Assembly: GCA_963920705.1 (NCBI GenBank) | Contig: OY987230.1 | Location: 9,123,185 to 9,187,184, forward strand | Direction of reading: 5' to 3' | Source: Odiellus spinosus | Taxonomy: Eukaryota > Arthropoda > Arachnida > Opiliones > Phalangiidae | Length of the DNA stretch: 64,000 nt | Shown: positions 23,996 to 35,490 of the stretch, in pieces | How the letters are laid out: each line of letters opens with the position of its first letter | Numbering within the stretch: the first letter of the stretch is position 1 | Position numbers and translations under genes: made by a program | The notes under the pieces: generated by a model | Told to the model about the DNA's origin: nothing | Databases searched by the model: none | Seen by the model: only the letters and a program-made list of their open reading frames with translations

Positions 23996-24271
23996 ATTGA
24001 GCAACGGATTTAGAAGTTGCTGTAGTAAAAAAATCTATTTTCAAGCAGCTTATTTTTATCTTGCCTGTAGGTGAAAAAAGACAATATATTATGTAGACTA
24101 AAAACACAAATTTAACAGAATTTTCTGATTAATTTTTAACCTTTTTATCTTGGCTGTAGGCCAAAAAATTTAAAAATATTACGTAGACTAAGAAAAAACC
24201 CCAAATTTAGCTGAATTTTCTAATTCCGTATGATGTCTGATTAATTTTATTCATTTTGACCCTGTGCCTAG

Positions 24272-24438
24272 GTTGGATACAGTCGCGTTATTTTCTGCCG
24301 GCGAATAAACCAACACGCGAATTAAAAGTTGTCGCGAAGATGTGCTTCTTAATCATATCATGGTCATAAGAACTAAAGAAGATGGAACCATGGGGGAATT
24401 CTCACAACAGCGCCTCGTTAGATGTATTACCAGTACAG
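24272..24438 (+). pseudogene. Second copy of the putative exon, frame broken
   Basis: Homologous to 20388-20544 with the same acceptor-like CCTAG and donor GTGAGT. Compared with unit 1 it lacks 2 bp near CAACACGCGAATT and gains two 6-bp insertions. The 2-bp loss puts a TAA into the frame that opens at the acceptor. Downstream of it the frame matches unit 1 again, with RTKEDG and RCITST recognisable. If the exon is real, this copy is probably non-functional. If the exon is not real, it is simply duplicated DNA. Confidence 0.3.
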
Positions 24439-24930
24439 GTGAGTTTAATTTTCAAATGTGTTCTTTTCATTTTCGAAGCACCTCATCGCTGGTACTTTTA
24501 TAATTCGCGAGGGAAGATTATGATATTCCCTTTCTTTTGGGCTCATTTTCAAATTCCCTGTCTTTTCTCTGACCTTTTGGGCAAATTTCCAAATTCCCTG
24601 ACTTTCCCAGGTCGTGTACGAAGCTTGCTTATTATCCATACGCAATTCCACATTATCTCTGCGTTGCCCTACTGACAGAACATAATATAAAATAACCTTG
24701 CATGGAAAGAAGAGTAGAGTGGTGTCCATAATTTCCCGGACCCTTACCAAGAATGGGGTCCTTAATTGCCCTACCTATAATCTGCTTGGCACTACCTAAA
24801 CTTAGTTCCAACGAACTTTTTGGACTGGTTACGCCCTGGTTATTTCTATATTTCGGCTACATTTTAGCTATTTTGCCATTGATATATCATAAATACATGC
24901 CAGAATCCTTAATTTTGCCCTTGTTTGATG

Positions 24931-25427
24931 TTACTCCATTTTCTTGGGGGAGGGAGGAGCTTAGAAAATATCCCGAATTTCATATCTAGTTACCCCTACA
25001 ACAGAACCAAAACGTAGGTTTAAGAGTCGATGTTGCCCAGATGGTGATGTTAGCCACGACGTTTTGTAGAGGTTTTAAAAAACCCTAGAAAACGGAGCTT
25101 GGTTAATAGGAAGTATCTGTCGAACCCTCTGTAATATGATGCGGTTCTAGCTACTCACTTGTCAATTCCCACCTCAAGTTATCAGCTAGGGAACCAATGT
25201 TATTTCTATTTCTAAGTTAAGAAGGAATAGAGATAATTGGTAGCCAAGCTTTGAACGTGCTGCCAGATCGAGGTGAGTTGACTATAGGATTAGATCGATC
25301 GGGTTCCTCATCTGTGTTGTGTTTTATCAAGCGACTAGTCATTTCTTCGATATACATCCTCGTTTTATCGATTGTTTTGGAACGCGAATTCCACGAAGAC
25401 CTGACCCTGGTCCTCAGTGCCTTAAGG
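24931..25427. other. No gene recognised between the duplication and the tRNA
   Basis: Moderately GC-richer DNA with short open frames (for example 25251-25442) that run into the tRNA and have no recognisable domain. No upstream element for the tRNA gene was identified. Confidence 0.5.
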
Positions 25428-25501
25428 GTCCGCGTAGCCTAATGGATTAAGGCGTCTGACTTCGGATCAGAAGATTGCAGGTTCGAGTCCTGTCGCGGAC
25501 G
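25428..25501 (+). tRNA. tRNA-Arg(TCG): tRNA-Arg, anticodon TCG
   Basis: A cytosolic arginine tRNA that would decode CGA (and wobble CGG). The acceptor stem GTCCGCG/CGCGGAC is perfect over 7 bp. The D arm GCC...GGC has a normal loop. The anticodon stem TCTGA/TCAGA closes the loop CTTCGGA with anticodon TCG at 25462-25464. The T stem GCAGG/CCTGT closes the loop TTCGAGT. There is no intron and no encoded CCA; the discriminator base is G at 25501. The internal promoters are intact: A box TAGCCTAATGG at 25435-25445 and B box GGTTCGAGTCC at 25480-25490. The gene lies about 0.8 kb from the edge of the large satellite array. All stems pair, so it looks functional rather than a SINE-type relic. Confidence 0.97.
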
Positions 25502-25516
25502 TTAACAGTAGCGTAC

Positions 25517-25522
25517 TTTTTT
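25517..25522 (+). terminator. RNA polymerase III T-run terminator of tRNA-Arg
   Basis: Six consecutive T residues begin 16 bases after the tRNA discriminator base, the usual pol III termination signal and distance. Confidence 0.85.
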
Positions 25523-25624
25523 CTGACCACTCGTATAACCCCAAGATATTTGCTACCGTTATTTGTACTCACACGATATAACTTAGTTTTTTTTAAATTA
25601 CGTATGCTAATTGCAACTAAATAC

Positions 25625-25778
25625 CGAGGGGTCCGACACTCTTGAATTCGCTGTACACCTGAGTTCAGAATTGACAGTGCATTTAGTTCGAACTCTTATG
25701 AACTCTTGAGTTCAGCTTTGATAGTTGAAAGAGTTCAAACATTTTGTACAACGAAGTTCGCGAGTGTCTGCCCCCTCG
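25625..25778 (-). mobile_element. hAT-like MITE, 154 bp, family CGAGGGG
   Basis: Left end CGAGGGGTCCGACACTC and right end GAGTGTCTGCCCCCTCG, flanked by a perfect 8-bp direct repeat CTAAATAC (25617-25624 and 25779-25786). It is inverted relative to the copy at 1607-1767. It lies between the tRNA gene and the tandem-repeat block. It has no coding capacity. Confidence 0.85.
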
Positions 25779-25789
25779 CTAAATACATC

Positions 25790-26297
25790 TTTTTAATGGG
25801 GCGTAGAATTTGCATCACGCTGATTTTGTAGCTTAACGGTTCTCTTTAAGAATTTAGCAACGATTCAATCCTATCCTTTAACGATAAGTCGCCAGCTCAG
25901 TTTTAGTTCGAAATGAAGACGTAAATTTTCTGGCAAGACACGCTATGGCTTCCCTTTAAATAATTTTTTTGGCCCGTTTTGATGGTGCTTCGAATTTGCA
26001 CCACGCTGATTTTGTAGCTTAGACGGTTCTCTTTAAGAATTTAGCCACGATTCAATCCTAGCCTTTAACGATAAGTCGCCAGCTCAGTTTTAGTTTCAAA
26101 TGAAGAAATTCATTTTTTGGCAATGCACACTAGGCTCTTTATTTACTCTTTAAATACATGTTTTCACTCTTTTTGATGGGGCTTAGAATTTGTAGCTTAG
26201 ACGCTTCTCTTTAAGAATTTAGCCACGATAAGTCGCCAGCTCAGTTTTCTTCACTCTTTTTGATGGGGCTTAGAATATGCACCATGCCTTATTTGTT
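25790..26297 (+). repeat. Tandem repeat of about 186 bp, 2.5 copies, distinct from the main satellite
   Basis: The unit contains CACGCTGATTTTGTAGCTTA (at 25816 and 26002, period 186), then GGTTCTCTTTAAGAATTTAG, AACGATAAGTCGCCAGCTC and AGTTTTAGTT. The third copy is truncated and rearranged (26175-26290), repeating TTTTGATGGGGCTTAGAAT. It directly abuts the 172-bp array. It shows no resemblance to the 172-bp monomer that I can see. Confidence 0.85.
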
Positions 26298-27966
26298 GTG
26301 ACCGGAACTTTTCTCCACGATCTCCTAGGCATAAACCGATTGCACCATTAGAAAGAAGACATTCCCTAGATAAATTTAAAATAATAAAATTAACATGAGC
26401 CACTCGTTAAAGAATATTCCGCCACTGATAGAACAATCTAAAACCCAAAACCACTATCTTAAAATAGCCGTAACCTTTCTCCACGATCTAATAGGCACAA
26501 AACGATTGCACCATTAGAAAGAAGACATTCCCTAAATTAATTTAAAATAATAAAATTAACATGAGTGACTCGTTAAAGAATATTCCGCCATTGATAGAAA
26601 ACAAGGAAAAACCCAAAAGTGACCCCTATCTTAAAATGGCCGTAACTTTTCTCCACGATCTCCTAGGCACAAACCGATTGCACCGTTAGAAAGAAGACAT
26701 TCCCTAAATTAATTTAAAATAATAAAATTAACATGAGTGACTCGTTAAAGAATATTCCGCCATTGATAGAAAACAAGGAAAAACCCAAAAGTGACCCCTA
26801 TCTTAAAATGGCCGTAACTTTCTCCACGATCACCTAGGCACAAACCGATTGCACCATTAGAAAGAAGACATTCCCTAAATAAATTTAAAATAATAAAATT
26901 AACATGAGCCACTCGTTAAAGAATATTCCGCCATTGATAGAAAACAAGGAAAAACCCAAAAGTGACCCCTATCTTAAAATGGCCGTAACTTTTCTCCACG
27001 ATCTCCTAGGCACAAACCGATTGCACCGTTAGAAAGAAGACATTCCCTAAATTAATTTAAAATAATAAAATTAACATGAGTGACTCGTTAAAGAATATTC
27101 CGCCATTGATAGAAAACAAGGAAAAACCCAAAAGTGACCCCTATCTTAAAATGGCCGTAACTTTTCTCCACGATCACCTACGCACAAACCGATTGCACCA
27201 TTAGAAAGAAGACATTCCCTAAATAAATTTAAAATAATAAAATTAACATGAGCCACTCGTTAAAGAATATTCCGCCATTGATAGAAAACAAGGAAAAACC
27301 CAAAAGTGACCCCTATCTTAAAATGGCCGTAACTTTTCTCCACGATCTCCTAGGCACAAACCGATTGCACCGTTAGAAAGAAGACATTCCCTAAATTAAT
27401 TTAAAATAATAAAATTAACATGAGTGACTCGTTAAAGAATATTCCGCCATTGATAGAAAACAAGCAAAAACCCAAAAGTGACCCCTATCTTAAAATGGCC
27501 GCAACTTTTCTCCACGATCACCTAGGCACAAACCGATTGCACCATTAGAAAGAAGACATTCCCTTAATAAAATTAAAATAATAAAATTAACATGAGCCAC
27601 TCGTTAAAGAATTTTCCGCCATTGATAGAAAACAAGCAAAAACCCAAAAGTGACCCCCTATCTTAAAATGGCCGTAACTTTTCTCCACGATCACCTAGGC
27701 ACAAACCGATTGCACCATTAGAAAGAAGACATTCTCTAAATAAATTTAAAATAATAAAATTAACATGAGCCACTCGTTAAAGAAGTTTCCGCCATTGATA
27801 GAAAACAAGCAAAAACCCAAAAGTGACCCCTATCTTAAAATGGCCGTAACTTTTCTCCACGATCTCCTAGGCACAAACCGATTGCACCATTAGAAAGAAG
27901 ATATTCCCTAAATAAATTTAAAATAATAAAATTAACATGAGCCACTCGTTAAAGAATATTCCGCCA

Positions 27967-30352
27967 CTGATAGAACAATCTAAAACCCAAAACCATTATC
28001 TTAAAATAGCCCTAACCTTTCTCCACGATCTAATAGGCACAAAACGATTGCACCATTAGAAAGAAGACATTCCCTAAATTAATTTAAAATAATAAAATTA
28101 ACATGAGCCACTCGTTAAAGAATATTCCGCCATTGATAGAAAACAAGCAAAAACCTGAAAGTGACCCCTATCTTAAAATGGCCGTAACTTTTCTCCACGA
28201 TCACCTAGGCACAAACCGATTTCACCATTAGAAAGAAGACATTCTCTAAATAAATTTAAAATAATAAAATTAACATGAGCCACTCGTTAAAGAAGTTTCC
28301 GCCATTGATAGAAAACAAGCAAAAACCCAAAAGTGACCCCTATCTTAAAATGGCCGTAACTTTTCTCCACGATCACCTAGGCACAAACCGATTGCACCAT
28401 TAGAAAGAAGATATTCCCTAAATAAATTTAAAATAATAAAATTAACATGAGCCACTCGTTAAAGAATATTCCGCCACTGATAGAACAATCTAAAACCCAA
28501 AACCATTATCTTAAAATAGCCCTAACCTTTCTCCACGATCTAATAGGCACAAAACGATTGCACCATTAGAAAGAAGACATTCCCTAAATTAATTTAAAAT
28601 AATAAAATTAACATGAGCCACTCGTTAAAGAATATTCCGCCATTGATAGAAAACAAGCAAAAACCCAAAAGTGACCCCTATCTTAAAATGGCCGCAACTT
28701 TTCTCCACGATCACCTAGGCACAAACCGATTGCACCATTAGAAAGAAGACATTCCCTTAATAAAATTAAAATAATAAAATTAACATGAGCCACTCGTTAA
28801 AGAATTTTCCGCCATTGATAGAAAACAAGCAAAAACCCAAAAGTGACCCCCTATCTTAAAATGGCCGTAACTTTTCTCCACGATCACCTAGGCACAAACC
28901 GATTGCGCCATTAGAAAGAAGACATTCTCTAAATAAATTTAAAATAATAAAATTAACATGAGCCACTCGTTAAAGAAGTTTCCGCCATTGATAGAAAACA
29001 AGCAAAAACCCAAAAGTGACCCCTATCTTAAAATGGCCGTAACTTTTCTCCACGATCTCCTAGGCACAAACCGATTGCACCATTAGAAAGAAGATATTCC
29101 CTAAATAAATTTAAAATAATAAAATTAACATGAGCCACTCGTTAAAGAATATTCCGCCACTGATAGAACAATCTAAAACCCAAAACCATTATCTTAAAAT
29201 AGCCCTAACCTTTCTCCACGATCTAATAGGCACAAAACGATTGCACCATTAGAAAGAAGACATTCCCTAAATTAATTTAAAATAATAAAATTAACATGAG
29301 CCACTCGTTAAAGAATATTCCGCCATTGATAGAAAACAAGCAAAAACCTGAAAGTGACCCCTATCTTAAAATGGCCGTAACTTTTCTCCACGATCACCTA
29401 GGCACAAACCGATTGCACCATTAGAAAGAAGACATTCTCTAAATAAATTTAAAATAATAAAATTAACATGAGCCACTCGTTAAAGAAGTTTCCGCCATTG
29501 ATAGAAAACAAGCAAAAACCCAAAAGTGACCCCTATCTTAAAATGGCCGTAACTTTTCTCCACGATCACCTAGGCACAAACCGATTGCACCATTAGAAAG
29601 AAGATATTCCCTAAATAAATTTAAAATAATAAAATTAACATGAGCCACTCGTTAAAGAATATTCCGCCACTGATAGAACAATCTAAAACCCAAAACCATT
29701 ATCTTAAAATAGCCCTAACCTTTCTCCACGATCTAATAGGCACAAAACGATTGCACCATTAGAAAGAAGACATTCCCTAAATTAATTTAAAATAATAAAA
29801 TTAACATGAGCCACTCGTTAAAGAATATTCCGCCATTGATAGAAAACAAGCAAAAACCCAAAAGTGACCCCTATCTTAAAATGGCCGCAACTTTTCTCCA
29901 CGATCACCTAGGCACAAACCGATTGCACCATTAGAAAGAAGACATTCCCTTAATAAAATTAAAATAATAAAATTAACATGAGCCACTCGTTAAAGAATTT
30001 TCCGCCATTGATAGAAAACAAGCAAAAACCCAAAAGTGACCCCCTATCTTAAAATGGCCGTAACTTTTCTCCACGATCACCTAGGTACAAACCGATTGCA
30101 CCATTAGAAAGAAGACATTCTCTAAATAAATTTAAAATAATAAAATTAACATGAGCCACTCGTTAAAGAAGTTTCCGCCATTGATAGAAAACAAGCAAAA
30201 ACCCAAAAGTGACCCCTATCTTAAAATGGCCGTAACTTTTCTCCACGATCTCCTAGGCACAAACCGATTGCACCATTAGAAAGAAGATATTCCCTAAATA
30301 AATTTAAAATAATAAAATTAACATGAGCCACTCGTTAAAGAATATTCCGCCA
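27967..30352 (+). repeat. Higher-order block A: two 7-monomer repeats of 1193 bp
   Basis: The diagnostic monomer is spaced 510, 683, 510 and 683 bp apart. The 510+683 pattern occurs twice, giving two consecutive 1193-bp higher-order units (27967-29159 and 29160-30352). Private variants repeat at the same places, for example AAGTTTCCGCC, GACATTCTCTAAA and CTTAATAAAATTAAA. Confidence 0.85.
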
Positions 30353-32640
30353 CTGATAGAACAATCTAAAACCCAAAACCATTATCTTAAAATAGCCCTA
30401 ACCTTTCTCCACGATCTAATAGGCACAAAACGATTGCACCATTAGAAAGAAGACATTCCCTAAATTAATTTAAAATAATAAAATTAACATGAGCCACTCG
30501 TTAAAGAATATTCCGCCATTGATAGAAAACAAGCAAAAACCTGAAAGTGACCCCTATCTTAAAATGGCCGTACATTTCTCCACGATCACCTAGGCACAAA
30601 CCGATTGCACCATTAGAAAGAAGACATTCTCTAAATAAATTTAAAATAATAAAATTAACATGAGCCACTCGTTAAAGAAGTTTCCGCCATTGATAGAAAA
30701 CAAGCAAAAACCCAAAAGTGACCCCTATCTTAAAATGGCCGTAACTTTTCTCCACGATCACCTAGGCACAAACCGATTGCACCATTAGAAAGAAGACATT
30801 CCCTAAATAAAATTAAAATAATAAAATTAACATGAGCCACTCGTTAAAGAATTTTCCGCCATTGATAGAAAACAAGCAAAAACCCAAAAGTGACCCCTAT
30901 CTTAAAATGGCCGTAACTTTTCTCCACGATCACCTAGGCACAAACCGATTGCACCATTAGAAAGAAGACATTCCCTAAATTAATTTAAAATAATAAAATT
31001 AACATGAGTGACTCGTTAAAGAATATTCCGCCATTGATAGAAAACAAGGAAAAACCCAAAAGTGACCCCCATCTTAAAATGGCCGTAACTTTTCTCCACG
31101 ATCACCTAGGCACAAACCGATTGCACCATTAGAAAGAAGACATTCCCTAAATAAAATTAAAATAATACAATTAACATGAGCCACTCGTTAAAGAATATTC
31201 CGCCATTGATAGAAAACAAGGAAAAACCCAAAAGTGACCCCCATCTTAAAATGGCCGTAACTTTTCTCCACGATCACCTAGGCACAAACCGATTGCACCA
31301 TTAGAAAGAAGACATTCCCTAAATAAATTTAAAATAATAAAATTAACATGAGCCACTCGTTAAAGAATTTTCCGCCATTGATAGAAAACAAGCAAAAACC
31401 CAAAAGTGACCCCTATCTTAAAATGGCCGTAACTTTTCTCCATGATCACCTAGGCACAAACCGATTACACCATTAGAAAGAAGACACTCCCTAAATTAAT
31501 TTAAAATAATAAAATTAACATGAGTGACTCGTTAAAGAATATTCCGCCATTGATAGAAAACAAGGAAAAACCCAAAAGTGACCCCTATCTTAAAATGGCC
31601 GTAACTTTTCTCCACGATCACCTAGGCACAAACCAATTGCACCATTAGAAAGAAGACATTCCCTAAATAAATTTAAAATAATAAAATTAACATGAGCCAC
31701 TCGTTAAAGAATTTTCCGCCATTGATAGAAAACAAGCAAAAACCCAAAAGTGACCCCTATCTTAAAATGGCCGTAACTTTTCTCCACGATCACCTAGGCA
31801 CAAACCGATTGCACCATTAGAAAGAAGACATTCTCTAAATAAATTTAAAATAATAAAATTAACATGAGCCACTCGTTAAAGAAGTTTCCGCCATTGATAG
31901 AAAACAAGCAAAAACCCAAAAGTGACCCCTATCTTAAAATGGCCGTAACTTTTCTCCACGATCACCTAGGCACAAACCGATTGCACCATTAGAAAGAAGA
32001 CATTCCCTAAATAAATTTAAAATAATAAAATTAACATGAGCCACTCGTTAAAGAATATTCCGCCACTGATAGAACAATCTAAAACCCAAAACCATTATCT
32101 GAAAATAGCCGTAACCTTTCTCCACGATCTAATAGGCACAAAACGATTGCACCATTAGAAAGAAGACATTCCCTAAATTAATTTAAAATAATAAAATTAA
32201 CATGAGTGACTCGTTAAAGAATATTCCGCCATTGATAGAAAACAAGGGAAAACCCAAAAGTGACCCCTATCTTAAAATGGCCGTAACTTTTCTCCACGAT
32301 CACCTAGGCACAAACCGATTGCACCATTAGAAAGAAGACATTCCCTAAATAAAATTAAAATAATAAAATTAACATGAGTGACTCGTTAAAGAATATTCCG
32401 CCATTGATAGAAAACAAGGAAAAACCCAAAAGTGACCCCTATCTTAAAATGGCCGTAACTTTTCTCCACGATCACCTAGGCACAAACCGATTGCACCATT
32501 AGAAAGAAGACATTCCCTAAATTAATTTAAAATAATAAAATTAACATGAGCCACTCGTTAAAGAATATTCCGCCATTGATAGAAAACAAGCAAAAACCTG
32601 AAAGTGACCCCTATCTTAAAATGGCCGTAACTTTTCTCCA

Positions 32641-35040
32641 CGATCTCCTAGGCACAAACCGATTGCACCGTTAGAAAGAAGACATTCCCTAAATTAATTT
32701 AAAATAATAAAATTAACATGAGTGACTCGTTAAAGAATATTCCGACACTGATAGAAAACAAGCAAAAACCCAAAAGTGACCCCCTATCTTAAAATGGCCG
32801 TAACTTTTCTCCACGATCACCTAGGCACAAACCGATTGCACCATTAGAAAGAAGACATTCCCTAGATAAATTTAAAATAATAAAATTAACATGAGCCACT
32901 CGTTAAAGAATATTCCGCCACTGATAGAACAATCTAAAACCCAAAACCACTATCTTAAAATAGCCGTAACCTTTCTCCACGATCTAATAGGCACAAAACG
33001 ATTGCACCATTAGAAAGAAGACATTCCCTAAATTAATTTAAAATAATAAAATTAACATGAGCCACTCGTTAAAGAATATTCCGCCATTGATAGAAAACAA
33101 GCAAAAACCTGAAAGTGACCCCTATCTTAAAATGGCCGTAACTTTTCTCCACGATCTCCTAGGCACAAACCGATTGCACCGTTAGAAAGAAGACATTCCC
33201 TAAATTAATTTAAAATAATAAAATTAACATGAGTGACTCGTTAAAGAATATTCCGACACTGATAGAAAACAAGCAAAAACCCAAAAGTGACCCCTATCTT
33301 AAAATGGCCGTAACTTTTCTCCACGATCACCTAGGCACAAACCGATTGCACCATTAGAAAGAAGACATTCCCTAAATAAATTTAAAATAATAAAATTAAC
33401 ATGAGCCACTGGTTAAAGAATTTTCCGCCACTGATAGAAAACAAGCAAAAACCCGAAAGTGACCCCTATCTTAAAATGGCCGTAACTTTTCTCCACGATC
33501 ACCTAGGCACAAACCGATTGCACCATTAGAAAGAAGACATTCTCTAAATAAATTTAAAATAATAAAATTAACATGAGCCACTGGTTAAAGAATTTTCCGC
33601 CAATGATAGAAAACAAGGAAAAACCCAAAAGTGACCCCTATCTTAAAATGGCCGTAACGTTTCTCCACGATCTCCTAGGCACAAACCTATTGCACCGTTA
33701 GAAAGAAGACATTCCCTAAATTAATTTAAAATAATAAAATTAACATGAGCCACTCGTTAAAGAATATTCCACCACTGATAGAAAACAAGGAAAAACCCAA
33801 AAGTGACCCCCTATCTTAAAATGGCCGTAACTTTTCTCCACGATCTCCTAGGCACAAACCGATTGCACCGTTAGAAAGAAGACATTCCCTAAATTAATTT
33901 AAAATAATAAAATTAACATGAGTGACTCGTTAAAGAATATTCCGACACTGATAGAAAACAAGCAAAAACCCAAAAGTGACCCCCTATCTTAAAATGGCCG
34001 TAACTTTTCTCCACGATCACCTAGGCACAAACCGATTGCACCATTAGAAAGAAGACATTCCCTAGATAAATTTAAAATAATAAAATTAACATGAGCCACT
34101 CGTTAAAGAATATTCCGCCACTGATAGAACAATCTAAAACCCAAAACCACTATCTTAAAATAGCCGTAACCTTTCTCCACGATCTAATAGGCACAAAACG
34201 ATTGCACCATTAGAAAGAAGACATTCCCTAAATTAATTTAAAATAATAAAATTAACATGAGCCACTCGTTAAAGAATATTCCGCCATTGATAGAAAACAA
34301 GCAAAAACCTGAAAGTGACCCCTATCTTAAAATGGCCGTAACTTTTCTCCACGATCTCCTAGGCACAAACCGATTGCACCGTTAGAAAGAAGACATTCCC
34401 TAAATTAATTTAAAATAATAAAATTAACATGAGTGACTCGTTAAAGAATATTCCGACACTGATAGAAAACAAGCAAAAACCCAAAAGTGACCCCTATCTT
34501 AAAATGGCCGTAACTTTTCTCCACGATCACCTAGGCACAAACCGATTGCACCATTAGAAAGAAGACATTCCCTAAATAAATTTAAAATAATAAAATTAAC
34601 ATGAGCCACTGGTTAAAGAATTTTCCGCCACTGATAGAAAACAAGCAAAAACCCGAAAGTGACCCCTATCTTAAAATGGCCGTAACTTTTCTCCACGATC
34701 ACCTAGGCACAAACCGATTGCACCATTAGAAAGAAGACATTCTCTAAATAAATTTAAAATAATAAAATTAACATGAGCCACTGGTTAAAGAATTTTCCGC
34801 CAATGATAGAAAACAAGGAAAAACCCAAAAGTGACCCCTATCTTAAAATGGCCGTAACGTTTCTCCACGATCTCCTAGGCACAAACCTATTGCACCGTTA
34901 GAAAGAAGACATTCCCTAAATTAATTTAAAATAATAAAATTAACATGAGCCACTCGTTAAAGAATATTCCACCACTGATAGAAAACAAGGAAAAACCCAA
35001 AAGTGACCCCTATCTTAAAATGGCCGTAACTTTTCTCCAC
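32641..35040 (+). repeat. Higher-order block B: near-identical 1200-bp direct repeat
   Basis: 32641-33840 and 33841-35040 read the same line by line, apart from a single C in a CCCC run near 33810. Shared private variants are TATTCCGACACTG, CACTGGTTAAAGAATTTT, AACCTATTGCACCG and AATATTCCACCACTG. Such similarity inside a satellite implies a recent unequal exchange. Confidence 0.9.
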
Positions 35041-35490
35041 GATCTCCTAGGCACAAACCGATTGCGCCGTTAGAAAGAAGACATTCCCTAAATTAATTTA
35101 AAATAATAAAATTAACATGAGCCACTCGTTAAAGAATATTCCGCCACTGATAGAAAACAAGCAAAAACCCAAAAGTGACCCCTATCTTAAAATGGCCGTA
35201 ACTTTTCTCCACGATCACCTAGGCACAAACCGATTACACCATTAGAAAGAAGACATTCCCTAAATTAATTTAAAATAATAAAATTAACATGAGTGACTCG
35301 TTAAAGAATATTCCGCCATTGATAGAAAACAAGGAAAAACCCAAAAGTGACCCCTATCTTAAAATGGCCGTAACTTTTCTCCACGATCACCTAGGCACAA
35401 ACCGATTGCACCATTAGAAAGAAGACATTCCCTAGATAAATTTAAAATAATAAAATTAACATGAGCCACTCGTTAAAGAATATTCCGCCA

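Larger units (their letters stand above)
23605..24930 (+). repeat. Segmental duplication, unit 2
   Basis: Collinear with unit 1, shorter, and carrying one extra 280-bp MITE (23716-23995). It begins near CTTAGCTTGGGGTTG (compare CCTTGGCTACTTC at 20140). It also contains an internal partial duplication: TATCTTGGCTGTAGGCCAAAAAA at about 24145 repeats TATCTTGCCTGTAGG at 24057. A poly-C run near 23665 may be an unreliable base count. Confidence 0.8.

Noticed and set aside
24753-24989. 78-codon hydrophobic open frame resembling a small membrane protein
   Set aside because: The homologous stretch in duplication unit 1 (about 23430-23590) does not keep the frame, so there is no sign of coding constraint.
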